This document shows, piece by piece, positions 22,018-31,212 of a stretch of DNA of 64,000 bases. The notes under the pieces are model-generated. The model worked only from the letters and a program-made list of their open reading frames with translations. It searched no databases and was not told where the DNA came from. Every line of letters begins with the position of its first letter. The stretch's first letter is position 1. The position numbers were made by a program, and so were the translations under genes. Location of the stretch: NCBI RefSeq assembly GCF_024713945.1, contig NW_027461515.1, positions 62,001 through 126,000 on the forward strand, read 5' to 3'. Source of the DNA: Dermatophagoides farinae. Its lineage: Eukaryota; Arthropoda; Arachnida; Sarcoptiformes; Pyroglyphidae.

Positions 22018-23025
22018 TTATAAAAGAACTAAATTAGGAAGTAGCTGCAAGTTGCATTCATTCTGAATGTTAAATAACGCAACTTGACAGGATTCGCTGA
22101 TAATTGGATCTTCATCATTTAGAAAGTTCTTCAATTCAGCTATAATTTTAGGTTGCCAATAGCAACCGATTTCCGTGTAATCAATTGCTCCTAAACTACC
22201 TAAACTGATTGCAGCTTCGTGTCTACACATTGAAAATTCATTTTTATCTTGAAGTCGTTCAATAAGCTTGAGAGCAGTTTCTGGTATCTGCATCTGGCCG
22301 AGTATAAAACTAATTTCATGACGCAAAAGAGCACTCGATTTTTCATCCAAACAGCTTGCTAAATAAAGTGCCGCTTGTTTCGAATCGTGATTTCTCAATG
22401 CAAACAAAGCTTTATATCTATCCCAAAGGCGTTGCGTTTCATCTTTGAGAATATTAAAATGTTTTTTAAGTTCGTTTTCAGTTTGAATTAAAATATCAGA
22501 TTCTACCGGATCTTTTGTATTATAAGTAGCGATAACAAGGTCTTGCTTTTTTTTTTTTTTAGTCATTAAATAAAATCTCGGTACATGTGGTTTTATCTTT
22601 TTTTCAGAGTTACTTTTACGTTTCAATAACAATCCTTCTAGTGCTAGTTCGACGGTTTGACGGAAAGGAATAGAATCATCGTTAAGATGTTGTCGTAAAC
22701 AAGCTTCAGTTTCTTCGTCTGTAAACCCTAGTGCATGTATAGCTTCAGCGGCTTCATGCCTTACCATTTCATGTTGACTTTTGTCGTTACATAAATCAAT
22801 CAAAGTATTTTTCACGTCAGTTACGGACATTTGACCAAGTACATAAGCTATTTCGTGCTTCAATAAAACACTCTCATGCTGTAAGGCTTTAACTAGAATG
22901 CTGGCAACATCGGAATTGTTGTAATATCGTGCATGAAATAACGCCTCCATTCTATAAACGATATTAATATTCTTGCCTAATAAAACATAACTCAATTTGT
23001 CTATACTCCATATGTTATTATCCAT
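22018..23025 (-). CDS. DOHH: deoxyhypusine hydroxylase
   Basis: Di-iron HEAT-repeat enzyme that completes hypusine formation on translation factor eIF5A in the cytosol. The 335-residue protein consists of two matching sets of HEAT-like repeats joined by a Lys-rich linker near residues 135-165. Each set supplies two His-Glu metal ligands: H57-E58 (LLKHEIAYVLGQM), H90-E91 (MVRHEAAEAIHALG), H236-E237 (LLRHEISFILGQM) and H269-E270 (MCRHEAAISLGSLG). All four dyads are intact, so it should be active. Length is normal for the family. Its presence implies eIF5A and deoxyhypusine synthase elsewhere in the genome. Confidence 0.96.
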   Translation of the reverse strand: MDNNIWSIDKLSYVLLGKNINIVYRMEALFHARYYNNSDVASILVKALQHESVLLKHEIAYVLGQMSVTDVKNTLIDLCNDKSQHEMVRHEAAEAIHALGFTDEETEACLRQHLNDDSIPFRQTVELALEGLLLKRKSNSEKKIKPHVPRFYLMTKKKKKQDLVIATYNTKDPVESDILIQTENELKKHFNILKDETQRLWDRYKALFALRNHDSKQAALYLASCLDEKSSALLRHEISFILGQMQIPETALKLIERLQDKNEFSMCRHEAAISLGSLGAIDYTEIGCYWQPKIIAELKNFLNDEDPIISESCQVALFNIQNECNLQLLPNLVLL

Positions 23026-23368
23026 GTATTAGTAACTTTTAATCAATAATAAAAAGATCCAAACTGTAATTTATTACGGATTGTTTATGGTTGTTTTTTT
23101 GTTTTTTCAAAGCTAGCCGCCTTAAAAATTTTTGGCACTTTTTTGAAAAAAAATAATATATCAAGGATTATCAGAAAATCTTTAATTATAAAAACATATT
23201 CTGATAAGTAATCTACTATTAGTTCCTTACAACTGTAATTTATGAATTATGCAAAGACACTTTGTCAATTGAAAAAAAAGTCCGTTTTGAATTTCGAAAA
23301 GTAAAAATTTCAAAAATTTATGACCGCCAAAACCGCTACCATGCATTACTTATTATTTAATTTCTCTT
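23026..23368. other. intergenic region upstream of tRNA-Leu, nothing seen
   Basis: About 340 AT-rich bases with several homopolymer runs of A or T between the start of deoxyhypusine hydroxylase and tRNA-Leu. No coding frame or structured RNA was recognised; it must contain the hydroxylase promoter. Confidence 0.45.
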
Positions 23369-23448
23369 GGCAACGTGGCCGAGTGGACTAAGGCGCCGTG
23401 TTTAGGCCGCGGTCCGAAAGGGCGTGGGTTCGAATCCCACCGTTGTCA
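23369..23448 (+). tRNA. tRNA-Leu (anticodon UAG)
   Basis: Class II tRNA of 80 bases. The acceptor stem pairs GGCAACG with CGTTGTC (one G-T wobble), the D arm carries the A-box TGGCCGAGTGGA, and the T arm carries the B-box GGTTCGAATCC. The anticodon stem CCGTG/CGCGG closes the loop TTTAGGC, giving anticodon UAG, which reads CUA leucine. A variable arm with GAAA loop follows. CCA is not encoded, as usual in eukaryotic nuclei, and there is no intron. A T-rich run about ten bases after the end can serve as the RNA polymerase III terminator. Confidence 0.95.
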
Positions 23449-23556
23449 TTTAAATATTTTTTTAAGTTTTTTATTTTCATTAGGTTGAATTTTATTCTAG
23501 AATATTGAAATCGAAAATTCATTCTTCTTTTTGATATTAATACATTTTATCTTTGT

Positions 23557-24267
23557 ATGGAATTAATAATAAATCGATTTACAGAGCTTTTTGAAAAAGA
23601 ATTAAGTCAAACTATAAGTGAAAGTGCTGAAAATGTAAATGAAATATTAAAAAATATTTGTAATAAGCATGAGTTAAATATTATTGATTCTTTCGATTTA
23701 ACGACAGTGGCAACAGAAATAGCTTTGTCGTTTTCTAAAAGACTAATTTCCTTTTATCAGAACAAAAAGCAAGCCAAACAAAGAGCTTTCGAAGTATATT
23801 CCAATTTAAAAAGACCTCATAATAAAAAATTACTTCATGACATAGTTGTAGGGGATTTTAATTTAGATCGCCTCGTCTCATGCCTTTTAGCAGAACTTGC
23901 TCCGGAAGAATTAAAGCTTGAAAGGCAACGTCAGATTGAAAAATATTATCAACAAGAAGTGATAATAAAACCTGCGTTTGAAACGACAAATAGTAACATT
24001 AAAGCGCAAAGTTTACTTAATTCTAGCGATCAATTAGTAGATTATAAGTACAATTCGGACAAGCAATATTTACACAACTTAGAAGTTCAAAAAAATTATA
24101 TAAAAAATTTACTATCAAATGAAATTTTGACTCAGTTGGTCAGCGACTCTGAGAAACGAATTACTGTTGAAGAATTAGTTGGTTTTGATTTTTTAGATTT
24201 TTCGAAGCAAATAAAGACCAGGGCTAATAGTTATTTTGCAATATTACAAAAAAAAAAAATTTTTTAA
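23557..24267 (+). CDS. TFIIS central-domain protein without the zinc ribbon
   Basis: The 236-residue protein matches the middle domain of elongation factor TFIIS, which binds RNA polymerase II. The diagnostic region is about residues 75-130: AKQRAFEVYSNLKRPHNKKL, then VVGDFNLDRLVS, then the ELAPEELKLERQRQIEKYY element typical of this domain. In TFIIS the domain is followed by a zinc ribbon with four cysteines and a catalytic Asp-Glu pair. Here the C-terminal 100 residues contain no such ribbon. The protein therefore resembles Bye1, PHF3 or SPOC-type relatives that share only the central domain, or a reduced TFIIS. It lies 108 bases after tRNA-Leu and 15 bases before the next small gene. Confidence 0.7.
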   Translation: MELIINRFTELFEKELSQTISESAENVNEILKNICNKHELNIIDSFDLTTVATEIALSFSKRLISFYQNKKQAKQRAFEVYSNLKRPHNKKLLHDIVVGDFNLDRLVSCLLAELAPEELKLERQRQIEKYYQQEVIIKPAFETTNSNIKAQSLLNSSDQLVDYKYNSDKQYLHNLEVQKNYIKNLLSNEILTQLVSDSEKRITVEELVGFDFLDFSKQIKTRANSYFAILQKKKIF

Positions 24268-24282
24268 ATTTTCGTACTATTA

Positions 24283-24543
24283 ATGACTAACCAAGAAGAA
24301 CTATCCGATTTTAATGCATTAAAATTAATTCTGGAAAACGAATTAATCGCGGACAAAAAGGATATAAACAACAAACTTTTGACGACTGAGCGGAAAAAAA
24401 TAAATTTATGTATTTCAAATTCTGATAGTGAGCCTGAGGATAACAAAACTATTAAAGCGTGCAATAAATACGACTTATTAAATTCGAAAATCAACAAACA
24501 TAATCTACTTCGTGCAAATTTCGCAGAAAGATACAACGATTAA
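24283..24543 (+). CDS. small hypothetical protein, 86 aa
   Basis: Short ATG-started frame 15 bases downstream of the TFIIS-like gene. The product is highly charged, with an acidic centre (SDSEPEDN) and a basic C-terminal half, and no recognised domain. Its stop codon overlaps the stop of the convergent pseudouridine synthase by four bases. An antisense frame of similar length exists over it, so coding status is uncertain. No short intron joining it to the upstream gene is visible. It could also be part of the 3' untranslated region of that gene. Confidence 0.4.
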   Translation: MTNQEELSDFNALKLILENELIADKKDINNKLLTTERKKINLCISNSDSEPEDNKTIKACNKYDLLNSKINKHNLLRANFAERYND

Positions 24544-25997
24544 ATGTCTGACTCAATTTCATAACAGTCATTTTCTGATATAATTTCGTTTGCTGAGCTA
24601 ATTATGGACAAATCAAGCCAATTTGGATAATTTGAGACCGTTTTTAAAATCTCATTAATTTTGTATGCATAAGCAAGTAAATTTAATTCAGAGGTAGTGT
24701 CTAGTCTATGCCATGACAGTATTTTTCTGTCTGGCGAAATGGACAAGTTGGGAAATAATAAAACATTTGGTGAGCAGTCTTCTAAATTGATTTGGTATAG
24801 GTACGTGGCCTCTATATCTTTGTTATCTATTTCTGTATCAAGCCGATAAATTTTATTTGGAATTATTTTTGGAAAAAATCCTAATAGGTCGTGTTTTAAA
24901 GCGAAATCAAATATTTCTGCGTTTCTGCTGTACTTAATTACGACATACAGTATGTCATCTTCAAACGGACAATGTTTAACAAATTTGTATGTAGCTCGTT
25001 CAATAGTTTCTTCTTGAACGAGAAATTCATTAGCTTCTAAATTGTAGGAAAGATAAAGCTGTTCGCCCAATATCGGGGAGTTTAAGTAAGCACTGTGAAC
25101 GCGAAGTTGATGAGTTCTACCAGTCAATGGTATAGCTAACACATAGTCGTTTTTTATTTTTACAAAAATTGATTTGGCAGCTTTGCCCGTTTCACAACAA
25201 AGAGAAAATAACGGAAACCCGGGAATTTGAAACTTCTTTATAGGTGCAGAAACGACTATTATTCTATCGCTCATGATTTTGACGTATTTGTTTGAGCTGC
25301 GCTTTGCATTTTTCACTACTTCTTGAAATTGTTTTTGCCACTTGCAAATGTAATATTTTTTCAGCGAATAAAAACTTAAAATATTACTAGACTTGTTGTT
25401 TTTATAATTTAAAAATGGCACGAGTCCGGCTACGACTCTATCTAAACGTAACACGGGTGCGTAATTACAGAAATTAGAACTTGAACTTTGTAAAATTTTG
25501 GTTAAACTAAATTGTTCGTGCTCACCCTGAGGATACATTGGAATCCCTGCAGGCTTGTAAACTAGCAGAATGTTATCGTCGAACGGCTCATAAACTAAAC
25601 TATCAAAATTAACGCACGGTTCGCATAAAATAGTTCTGTGCATAAATGATTCGTCACCTTTGATTACTAAATTTGGGCTAGCAATGTTTTTTTTTAAAAA
25701 TGTGCTGATTACTAAATTTAGATCGTTCGATGTGGGTAATTGACGAATAGCTAAAAGTAATTTATGCTGTATGGCTAAATTGTAATACTCTCTAGATCGT
25801 TTGGGGAATTCAGTTTCGAAAATGTCAAGTATCGTACGATTCTTCCAACGGTCTTTTATGTGACAAATATAATTTTTTTGCGTCGCCTTGCAAACGAACC
25901 ATTCCTGGCTTAAAACATTGTTACTTGGTTCAGGAAATGTAAAAGAAAACGTCTTAATCGAGTCAATTTTTATTTTTCCGGGTTTTGATTCATTCAT
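24540..25997 (-). CDS. RluA-family RNA pseudouridine synthase
   Basis: Enzyme converting uridine to pseudouridine in tRNA or rRNA. In the 485-residue protein the catalytic region starts near residue 135 with DNILLVYKPAGIPMYPQGEH, then VLRLDRVVAGLVPF, where the Asp in RLD is the nucleophile; the usual T/S-S-G after it is V-A-G here. The third family motif PLTGRTHQLRVHSAYLNSPI is fully conserved. The N-terminal 130 residues resemble the S4-like or Rib2/PUS9-type N-terminal region. About 170 residues after the catalytic core match no domain I recognise. The closest eukaryotic relatives by layout are Pus8/Pus9 and RPUSD proteins, but which RNA it modifies cannot be read from sequence. Confidence 0.85.
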   Translation of the reverse strand: MNESKPGKIKIDSIKTFSFTFPEPSNNVLSQEWFVCKATQKNYICHIKDRWKNRTILDIFETEFPKRSREYYNLAIQHKLLLAIRQLPTSNDLNLVISTFLKKNIASPNLVIKGDESFMHRTILCEPCVNFDSLVYEPFDDNILLVYKPAGIPMYPQGEHEQFSLTKILQSSSSNFCNYAPVLRLDRVVAGLVPFLNYKNNKSSNILSFYSLKKYYICKWQKQFQEVVKNAKRSSNKYVKIMSDRIIVVSAPIKKFQIPGFPLFSLCCETGKAAKSIFVKIKNDYVLAIPLTGRTHQLRVHSAYLNSPILGEQLYLSYNLEANEFLVQEETIERATYKFVKHCPFEDDILYVVIKYSRNAEIFDFALKHDLLGFFPKIIPNKIYRLDTEIDNKDIEATYLYQINLEDCSPNVLLFPNLSISPDRKILSWHRLDTTSELNLLAYAYKINEILKTVSNYPNWLDLSIISSANEIISENDCYEIESDI

Positions 25998-26179
25998 TCA
26001 CTTGTAAAATTTAAATATTTATATTTTTACAATTTATAAAATTTTTTCTCAAAGAAAGAATGAATGAATGTAAATGCAGCTTTCCTGCTGCAGACCCAAA
26101 TCACAAATGTTTTTTGCAACGAAGACTACGTTACGGATAAATTTATATATCTGTCTAAATTCTTTACGCCGCAAACAAA

Positions 26180-26789
26180 CTATTTAGAACGCTTTTTTTG
26201 TTTTTTTACTGTTTTCTTTGTTCTACTTTCACAGCTGATGTTAGCCCGTAGTTTATTTTTAATTTCACGAAGTTTTTGCGCACTTTTCATATACATCTTT
26301 TGTTTTTTTTGTTCCTCGAATGGATTAGACATAAAATCCTCATTAGCAGAATACTCATAAATTATGTTTCGCTTTTCAGCAGCTTTTTTGATTGATTTAG
26401 TACCCCATCTCAACTTGTAATCGTTGTCGACTTCGTCGTAAACAAGTCGACTTCTTCGCGGGTCTTTTTCAATTCTTTTAGATTTAGCGAAAATTTCCCA
26501 TTTCGTTTGCATTTTTTTCGCTGTCTTCGGGATAGGCATAGCGCGCGGAAGAGCAAATTTACGCTCACAAATGGGTTGTAAAACTCCAAATACTCCGTGC
26601 TCGTTTGTTTCTCTTGGCAATTTATGCAAAAGATTTAAAACAAAGGTTTTTGCAACTTCTTTCACTGACTTATCAAGCTCTCTAAAAAATATATCAGTTT
26701 CTTACTTACTCTATGGAGTTAGCAGTTTCAGGAGAAACTTCAACAGGCGAGGTTGCTATTAAAGAATGATAACAACATTCTAAATTCAT
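26180..26789 (-). CDS. RRS1: ribosome biogenesis regulator RRS1, one 28-base intron
   Basis: Nucleolar protein needed to load the 5S RNP into pre-60S ribosomes, where it partners RPF2. Exon 1 (26789-26710) starts at ATG and supplies 26 codons plus two bases; exon 2 (26681-26180) completes 193 residues. The family core is clear: FALPRAMPIPKTAKK, then TKWEIFAKSKRI, SRLVYDEVDNDYKLRWGTKS. The C-terminus is a Lys/Arg-rich tail typical of nucleolar assembly factors. Splicing restores an N-terminal helix (ELDKSVKEVAKTFVLNLLHK) that matches the family but would otherwise start at GTG. Yeast RRS1 is 203 residues, so the length is normal. Confidence 0.9.
26682..26709 (-). other. 28-base spliceosomal intron in RRS1
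   Basis: On the minus strand it starts GTAAGT and ends TTTTAG. It joins exon 1 (phase 2) to the RRS1 body and gives the frame an ATG. Confidence 0.88.
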
Positions 26790-26878
26790 TGGAAACTGTA
26801 ATAAACTCGGCAGAAGGATAACAATATTTATTTGTTAGGGTTTAACTATTTATAAAACGAAGAAAATAAAAAAAAAAT

Positions 26879-27508
26879 TTAAAACTCGGGCAAATCAGTT
26901 TGGCTTTCGTTTACTAGCAATTTAGAATAACAAGAGTCGTTTATGTGTGTGTACCAAAATTCCGGCAAGTTTAAATGATTTTGCTGATGAGATTGGATTG
27001 AATTGCAGCAGCCCTGAAACATATCGTTTAGACCAGGATTTGCAATTAGCATGATTTCGCGACTCGCTTTCACGTTGACGGGGCTCAAATTGTGTTTTTG
27101 TCTACGGGCTGTTGACTCTATAAATGCTTGTTCCCTGTTTCTTTCGAAGCTGTCAAAGTGTATTTGTCTTGAAGGCGGATAATTCGTCACAAGAGGAATG
27201 CATTTCGATGCCAACGCGTTGAGAAATATTGCTAATATTGATTTGTGCGTTTTAGGATTTTTCTCTGTAGTAATTATGTGTCTATTAACGGTTAATTGAT
27301 TTAAGTTTAGTTGATCTTGAGTCGAAGTAGTCTGTCTGACTGTTTGTTGTTTTGTAACGTTGGAATTATTGTTCGAATTTTTTGCAAGAAGTGGAGATGA
27401 GTACGTAGAAGATTTACCAAACCGCGAATAAGGTTGATAATGAGTCTCTGTTGGTCTATCTCTACTTTTGTTGTCTTTAATGGAAATATTAATGATATTT
27501 GACTGCAT
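26879..27508 (-). CDS. hypothetical protein, 209 aa
   Basis: I do not recognise this protein. The first 90 residues are low complexity (Asn, Gln, Ser, Thr rich) and likely disordered. Residues from about 90 on are more ordered, with a short hydrophobic helix KSILAIFLNALASKCIPLV and a C-terminal aromatic segment NLPEFWYTHIND. There is no convincing membrane span. The ATG at 27508 is the first in frame. It sits between RRS1 and the TRM10 gene, all three on the minus strand with short spacers. Possible roles cannot be inferred from the sequence. Confidence 0.6.
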   Translation of the reverse strand: MQSNIINISIKDNKSRDRPTETHYQPYSRFGKSSTYSSPLLAKNSNNNSNVTKQQTVRQTTSTQDQLNLNQLTVNRHIITTEKNPKTHKSILAIFLNALASKCIPLVTNYPPSRQIHFDSFERNREQAFIESTARRQKHNLSPVNVKASREIMLIANPGLNDMFQGCCNSIQSHQQNHLNLPEFWYTHINDSCYSKLLVNESQTDLPEF

Positions 27509-27656
27509 GCCAAATCTTGTGCACCAAAATTAATGTAGCTGTATGCTAAAGATGATTTCTAAATATTAAACTTGATATTATAATCTTAACAAAATAACAT
27601 GATTTATAAGGCCCGCCATAGTTAATTATTTATGGGAGATACTAGAATTTAAACTA

Positions 27657-28450
27657 TTAATTTGAACTATTGCTTAATTCGTCTTCTTCGCTGTATGCTT
27701 TAAGCTTGCGTGAAGGCAGAACCCCCTTTGCTATTTCACTCAATGAACATTTCATCAACATCAGTACAATAATTTTTACAACGTGGTTGGTCGTCAACGT
27801 TTTGCATGAATCGAAATTTTTAAACAGCGCTTCTGGTAAAGCAGCAGTTTTTAGAGAGAGCTTCTGCGCTTTTCTAAAACATAAATTTTTATATCTGTTT
27901 CGGTCGATCAAGCCTCCCACTATAAAAACTTTTAGCTGGTTTTCGTTGTCGTCTTTAATTTTTATATGGGATGAAAACTCTAACTCGAGAGGACTATCTG
28001 AAGATAGATAAACAGTCTGAGGTTTTGGTAATGTAATAATTTTGTTTCCAACATGAATACCGTGAAGTAATATCGAAGAAAGTGTGTCAGACGTAAGAAT
28101 GCACTTCCAATTATTGATTTGAGATTTTTTGGCTAACTGAAATGTCCTTGGACCTAAACCGCAACAAACTAGTAAGATTGGTATTTCACTATTGTTACAG
28201 CATGAGTAAGCATTGCAGATTTGTTTGAAAATAGATTTTATTTGTTTGTAAGAATGATATTCTTCAAATTCACAGTCTATGACTATGGTTACTAAGTCGT
28301 TACAGTTTAAGAAATTGATTAAGTTAGTATTTTCTGTCTGTGCATGAGTGTCTGAACAATACTTACACTGAAATTTGAACTCTTCATGAAGCTTTTCGTC
28401 TCTTCAGAAACGACAATCAGATTTACATCATACGTTTTACATTCCTCCAT
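27657..28450 (-). CDS. TRM10: TRM10-family tRNA (guanine-9-N1)-methyltransferase, one 29-base intron
   Basis: SPOUT-fold enzyme that methylates N1 of the purine at position 9 of tRNAs using S-adenosylmethionine. Exon 1 is 28450-28367 and exon 2 is 28337-27657, giving 254 residues. The cofactor-binding knot region is diagnostic: VYLSSDSPLELEF, then VFIVGGLIDRNRYKNLC, KTAALPEAL, and the closing TTNHVVKIIVLMLMKCSLSEI with VLPSRK. The N-terminal part holds the DCEFEEY strand-helix of the family but is short and divergent, lacking the usual basic extension. In the unspliced sequence the gene appears only as an 87-codon fragment; the exon joint is in phase 0. The catalytic Asp of the family corresponds to the one in GGLIDRN. 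Confidence 0.87.
28338..28366 (-). other. 29-base spliceosomal intron in TRM10
   Basis: On the minus strand it starts GTAAGT and ends GCACAG. It joins the first 28 codons to the methyltransferase body in phase 0. Confidence 0.82.
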
Positions 28451-28761
28451 TATTTAAAGTAAGAGTATACATTTTTTTTAAAATATTTATTGCAATTTGT
28501 AAAATAGAAATCAATTAAATCTATAGCCTGTAAAAGATATAAAATAGCATTGACCTATATTTAAGTAGAGAAAGTAAATAACTCACTTAATCTATCTTTT
28601 TACAAAAAAAAATTGGTAGTTACTTTTCCGGCCTTATTGATTCAAAATCCATTTTTACAAGTCTTGTAGAAGTAATATAACAACAAACATGATTATTCAA
28701 TTTGAAAATAAGATGTATATTACCCAGGGCTATTAGTAATGATAAAATTGAATCAGTGATC
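28451..28761. other. intergenic region with no gene seen
   Basis: About 310 AT-rich bases upstream of TRM10 and downstream of the SWI3-like gene. No coding frame or RNA gene was recognised. Confidence 0.45.
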
Positions 28762-30387
28762 TCAGCTCGGAGGCATATAAGGAGGGATTTGATTCTGATA
28801 ATTGTTGTTGTTAGTAGCGTTGGAATGATACATAATCATGTTGTCATGACCTGGTATGTTGTACATCATAGATTCATTTAAGGTTTGTTGCATTTCTTGA
28901 GGCGGATGAGTATTTAAAAAAGCGTTTGCAGGGTGTATATCATTGGCTAAGTCATGCAGGGGCGATTTTGCTTGATTCTGTATATTTGATATTGGCTGAT
29001 TATATTGTAACTGTTTGCTCTTCTTTTCTTTGACTTTGCTTATCGTATCGCAGTAGACAGTAGCTTGCCGGATAACTTTTTGCAATTTTTCACTACTGTA
29101 CTGTGGGTCAGTTTTAATCATTTCTAAACATTTTTTTAATATAAGCAAACCGTGTTTTTCAATTTCTGGGTTGTGTTTTACTCGTTTAGTTTTGTAAGAT
29201 AGATTGTTTGAATTTTCTGTGATCGACAACGACAAAAACGCTGCCAAACATTCTCTTGGCGAACGAGTTGGACATCCAGGTATTGAACTTACTTGTTCGC
29301 TAACGTTTTGCCAGTTACAGCCGTTTGAGTTTATGGTTTCAAGTAACTTAGATATCTGCTGTTTGTTCCATTCAATAGTAGTAGGAAAAAAAGTGGGGAG
29401 ATCAATTCTTATTAAATTAGCCCTATGCGGAGCATCTGCTGCGCAGTTGGCACACCAAATTATAGTTCTCATGGTGGGTAACGGTAAACAATGGCCATAA
29501 AGACTGGGATGAAGCACATAAAAATTGTAAATACATATTCGGTCGCAAGAAGCACAAACAGGGGTTCCAGTCCAAAAATTTTGCAAACTTTCTTTTAACT
29601 GAGTTGTGAGTAAATTCTTATCTGAAGAATTGGTGTTTATTACCGCGTAGTTTACTAGTCGATAGTGTTCTAAAAACGATAAAAATCTAAGAATCAAGTT
29701 AAGTTCTCCATCGATATACTTTCTGCATTCAGCTAACGTAAGAGGTTGGAACGGGGCCGTTCGGTAAACGTCGATAAGCGTATTCCTCAAGCAAATGTAA
29801 TTTTTGCTAGTGTCGTTTGCAATAGAAAACTCGTCAATCTCTTCGAGATCAGGAAAAATGAAATTCAAACATTTAACTTCTTCTTCTGCTATTCCATAAG
29901 GTTTAAACCACTCAATATCTGGTAAATTTACGTAAAGCTTAAAAGCTAAAGCCAGCTCTGGTCTTGGAATTAGAGTTAAAGATGACTTGTTCTGCGGTAT
30001 TTCAAGCGGTTCATTTATATTTTGATGAAAACATAATGATATCGGAGTTCCTGCTAAGTTGGCTGGCATTTGTCCCGCTGGCTGATCCTTGAATTTTTGA
30101 AATGGTAACATTTGTGTATTGATCATTTGGTGGTTAGTCATTACTAAATTGTTCTGAATTCTGTTTAAGGCTTCCATATCGAAGTTCCGTTGGTGCGTTC
30201 CGATCAATTTCATTTTCAAGTTGTCCGGCAACAGACTTCTAGTAATGTTTATTAAGTCAATTTCTTCAGTATCACTTAACTGATCGGGTTCGATTTGTGT
30301 GTAAGTACATCTTCTGTGGTCGAGCAAGCCATGAACGTTTGCTGAAGAATTGACGTACTTAAATGCTACATAAGACGGTATAGACAT
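28762..30387 (-). CDS. SWI/SNF subunit of the SWI3/SMARCC/RSC8 family
   Basis: Core scaffold subunit of a SWI/SNF-type chromatin remodelling complex. The 541-residue protein begins with a segment IPSYVAFKYVNSSANVHGL that resembles the N-terminal family region. The SWIRM domain follows at about residues 180-270 (KNYICLRNTLIDVYRTAPFQ, FLSFLEHYRLVNYAV). Next is a cysteine cluster with two CxxC pairs (CASC and CANC, about 35 residues apart), like the ZZ-type finger in some SWI3 proteins. A SANT-like domain comes after it (EWNKQQISKLLETINSNGC to RSPRECLAAFLSLSI). The C-terminus is Gln/Asn/Pro rich and the usual long leucine-zipper coiled coil is reduced. The start at 30387 is the first ATG in frame; the frame stays open slightly upstream. 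Confidence 0.85.
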   Translation of the reverse strand: MSIPSYVAFKYVNSSANVHGLLDHRRCTYTQIEPDQLSDTEEIDLINITRSLLPDNLKMKLIGTHQRNFDMEALNRIQNNLVMTNHQMINTQMLPFQKFKDQPAGQMPANLAGTPISLCFHQNINEPLEIPQNKSSLTLIPRPELALAFKLYVNLPDIEWFKPYGIAEEEVKCLNFIFPDLEEIDEFSIANDTSKNYICLRNTLIDVYRTAPFQPLTLAECRKYIDGELNLILRFLSFLEHYRLVNYAVINTNSSDKNLLTTQLKESLQNFWTGTPVCASCDRICIYNFYVLHPSLYGHCLPLPTMRTIIWCANCAADAPHRANLIRIDLPTFFPTTIEWNKQQISKLLETINSNGCNWQNVSEQVSSIPGCPTRSPRECLAAFLSLSITENSNNLSYKTKRVKHNPEIEKHGLLILKKCLEMIKTDPQYSSEKLQKVIRQATVYCDTISKVKEKKSKQLQYNQPISNIQNQAKSPLHDLANDIHPANAFLNTHPPQEMQQTLNESMMYNIPGHDNMIMYHSNATNNNNYQNQIPPYMPPS

Positions 30388-30671
30388 TAAATCTTCCTTG
30401 TTAAATAGCGGGCTCAACAAATAGCGTAAAAATAATTAATATTTTAGTTTATTTGAAATATGGACAATTTGGCGAAAAAAACCAAGAAAGAATTTCTAAA
30501 TAATTAAAATTAATTTTAGGAATACTTATGGCCAATAAACTTATTTCGCGTTGACAAACAATAATTTTTAAAATAAATTATACAAGTAAAAACAAATATA
30601 TCGGTTTAATCGCTAATTTTCTCGTATTAAGTTGAAGGCTTAATGAATAAAATAAAAAAATTAGCTGAATA

Positions 30672-31163
30672 ATGTCGTTAAAAGAGCTAGAGAAAGAGCT
30701 CGTTTCTGAAAAACAGTGGTTTTTAAAAGGAGAAGTTAAAGGTAATGACAGACCAAATGATTCTTTGATTGAAATTCCAAATATCGAGTTTTTGAAACCT
30801 AAAAAAAAGGAGATCGATGCAGAGCTTATCGATGAGGAAACTGGAGACGTTGTTTATGATGATCTTGAGCAAGAATTTAAAAAAATAGTACTATATAGAA
30901 TTAAACAACAATTATTCGACAATGATATTTTCAAAAAGGAAAAAATCGAATTATCAGATGATTTTATAGACACTAACCTAAACGCTGAGCTCGATACTTT
31001 AGCAATTAAATCAGACAAAGCACTGACTGAAGAATATGCAAATGATTACGCGATAAACAGCAATTTCAATACAATTAACGTCAAGAAAACCGAAGAACTT
31101 GCTGAAAAGCTTTGGAAAAAATTAAACGTTCTATTAAATGAGTTTGTCGTATACAATGAATAA
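30672..31163 (+). CDS. MPP10: miniature MPP10 (U3 snoRNP protein)
   Basis: MPP10 is a component of the small-subunit processome that binds U3 snoRNA, IMP3 and IMP4 during 18S rRNA maturation. The protein is only 163 residues, against about 600 in yeast, but carries the diagnostic block at residues 9-34: LVSEKQWFLKGEVKGNDRP followed by NDSLIE. A second family element follows near residue 47, around IDAELIDEETGDVVYDDLEQ with a helix ending VLYRIKQQLFDN. The acidic N-terminal half and the basic C-terminal tail of other MPP10 proteins are absent. The gene starts at a plain ATG and no short intron is visible that would extend it. It converges with the gene at 31213, 49 bases away. Confidence 0.8.
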   Translation: MSLKELEKELVSEKQWFLKGEVKGNDRPNDSLIEIPNIEFLKPKKKEIDAELIDEETGDVVYDDLEQEFKKIVLYRIKQQLFDNDIFKKEKIELSDDFIDTNLNAELDTLAIKSDKALTEEYANDYAINSNFNTINVKKTEELAEKLWKKLNVLLNEFVVYNE

Positions 31164-31212
31164 TAGTTTCCAACGTTATGACCTATTAATTATTCATTAT
31201 TGTTGGCAAATG

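Noticed and set aside
24264-24536. Antisense 90-codon frame over the small gene at 24283
   Set aside because: It would overlap the pseudouridine synthase downstream region and has no recognisable protein content.
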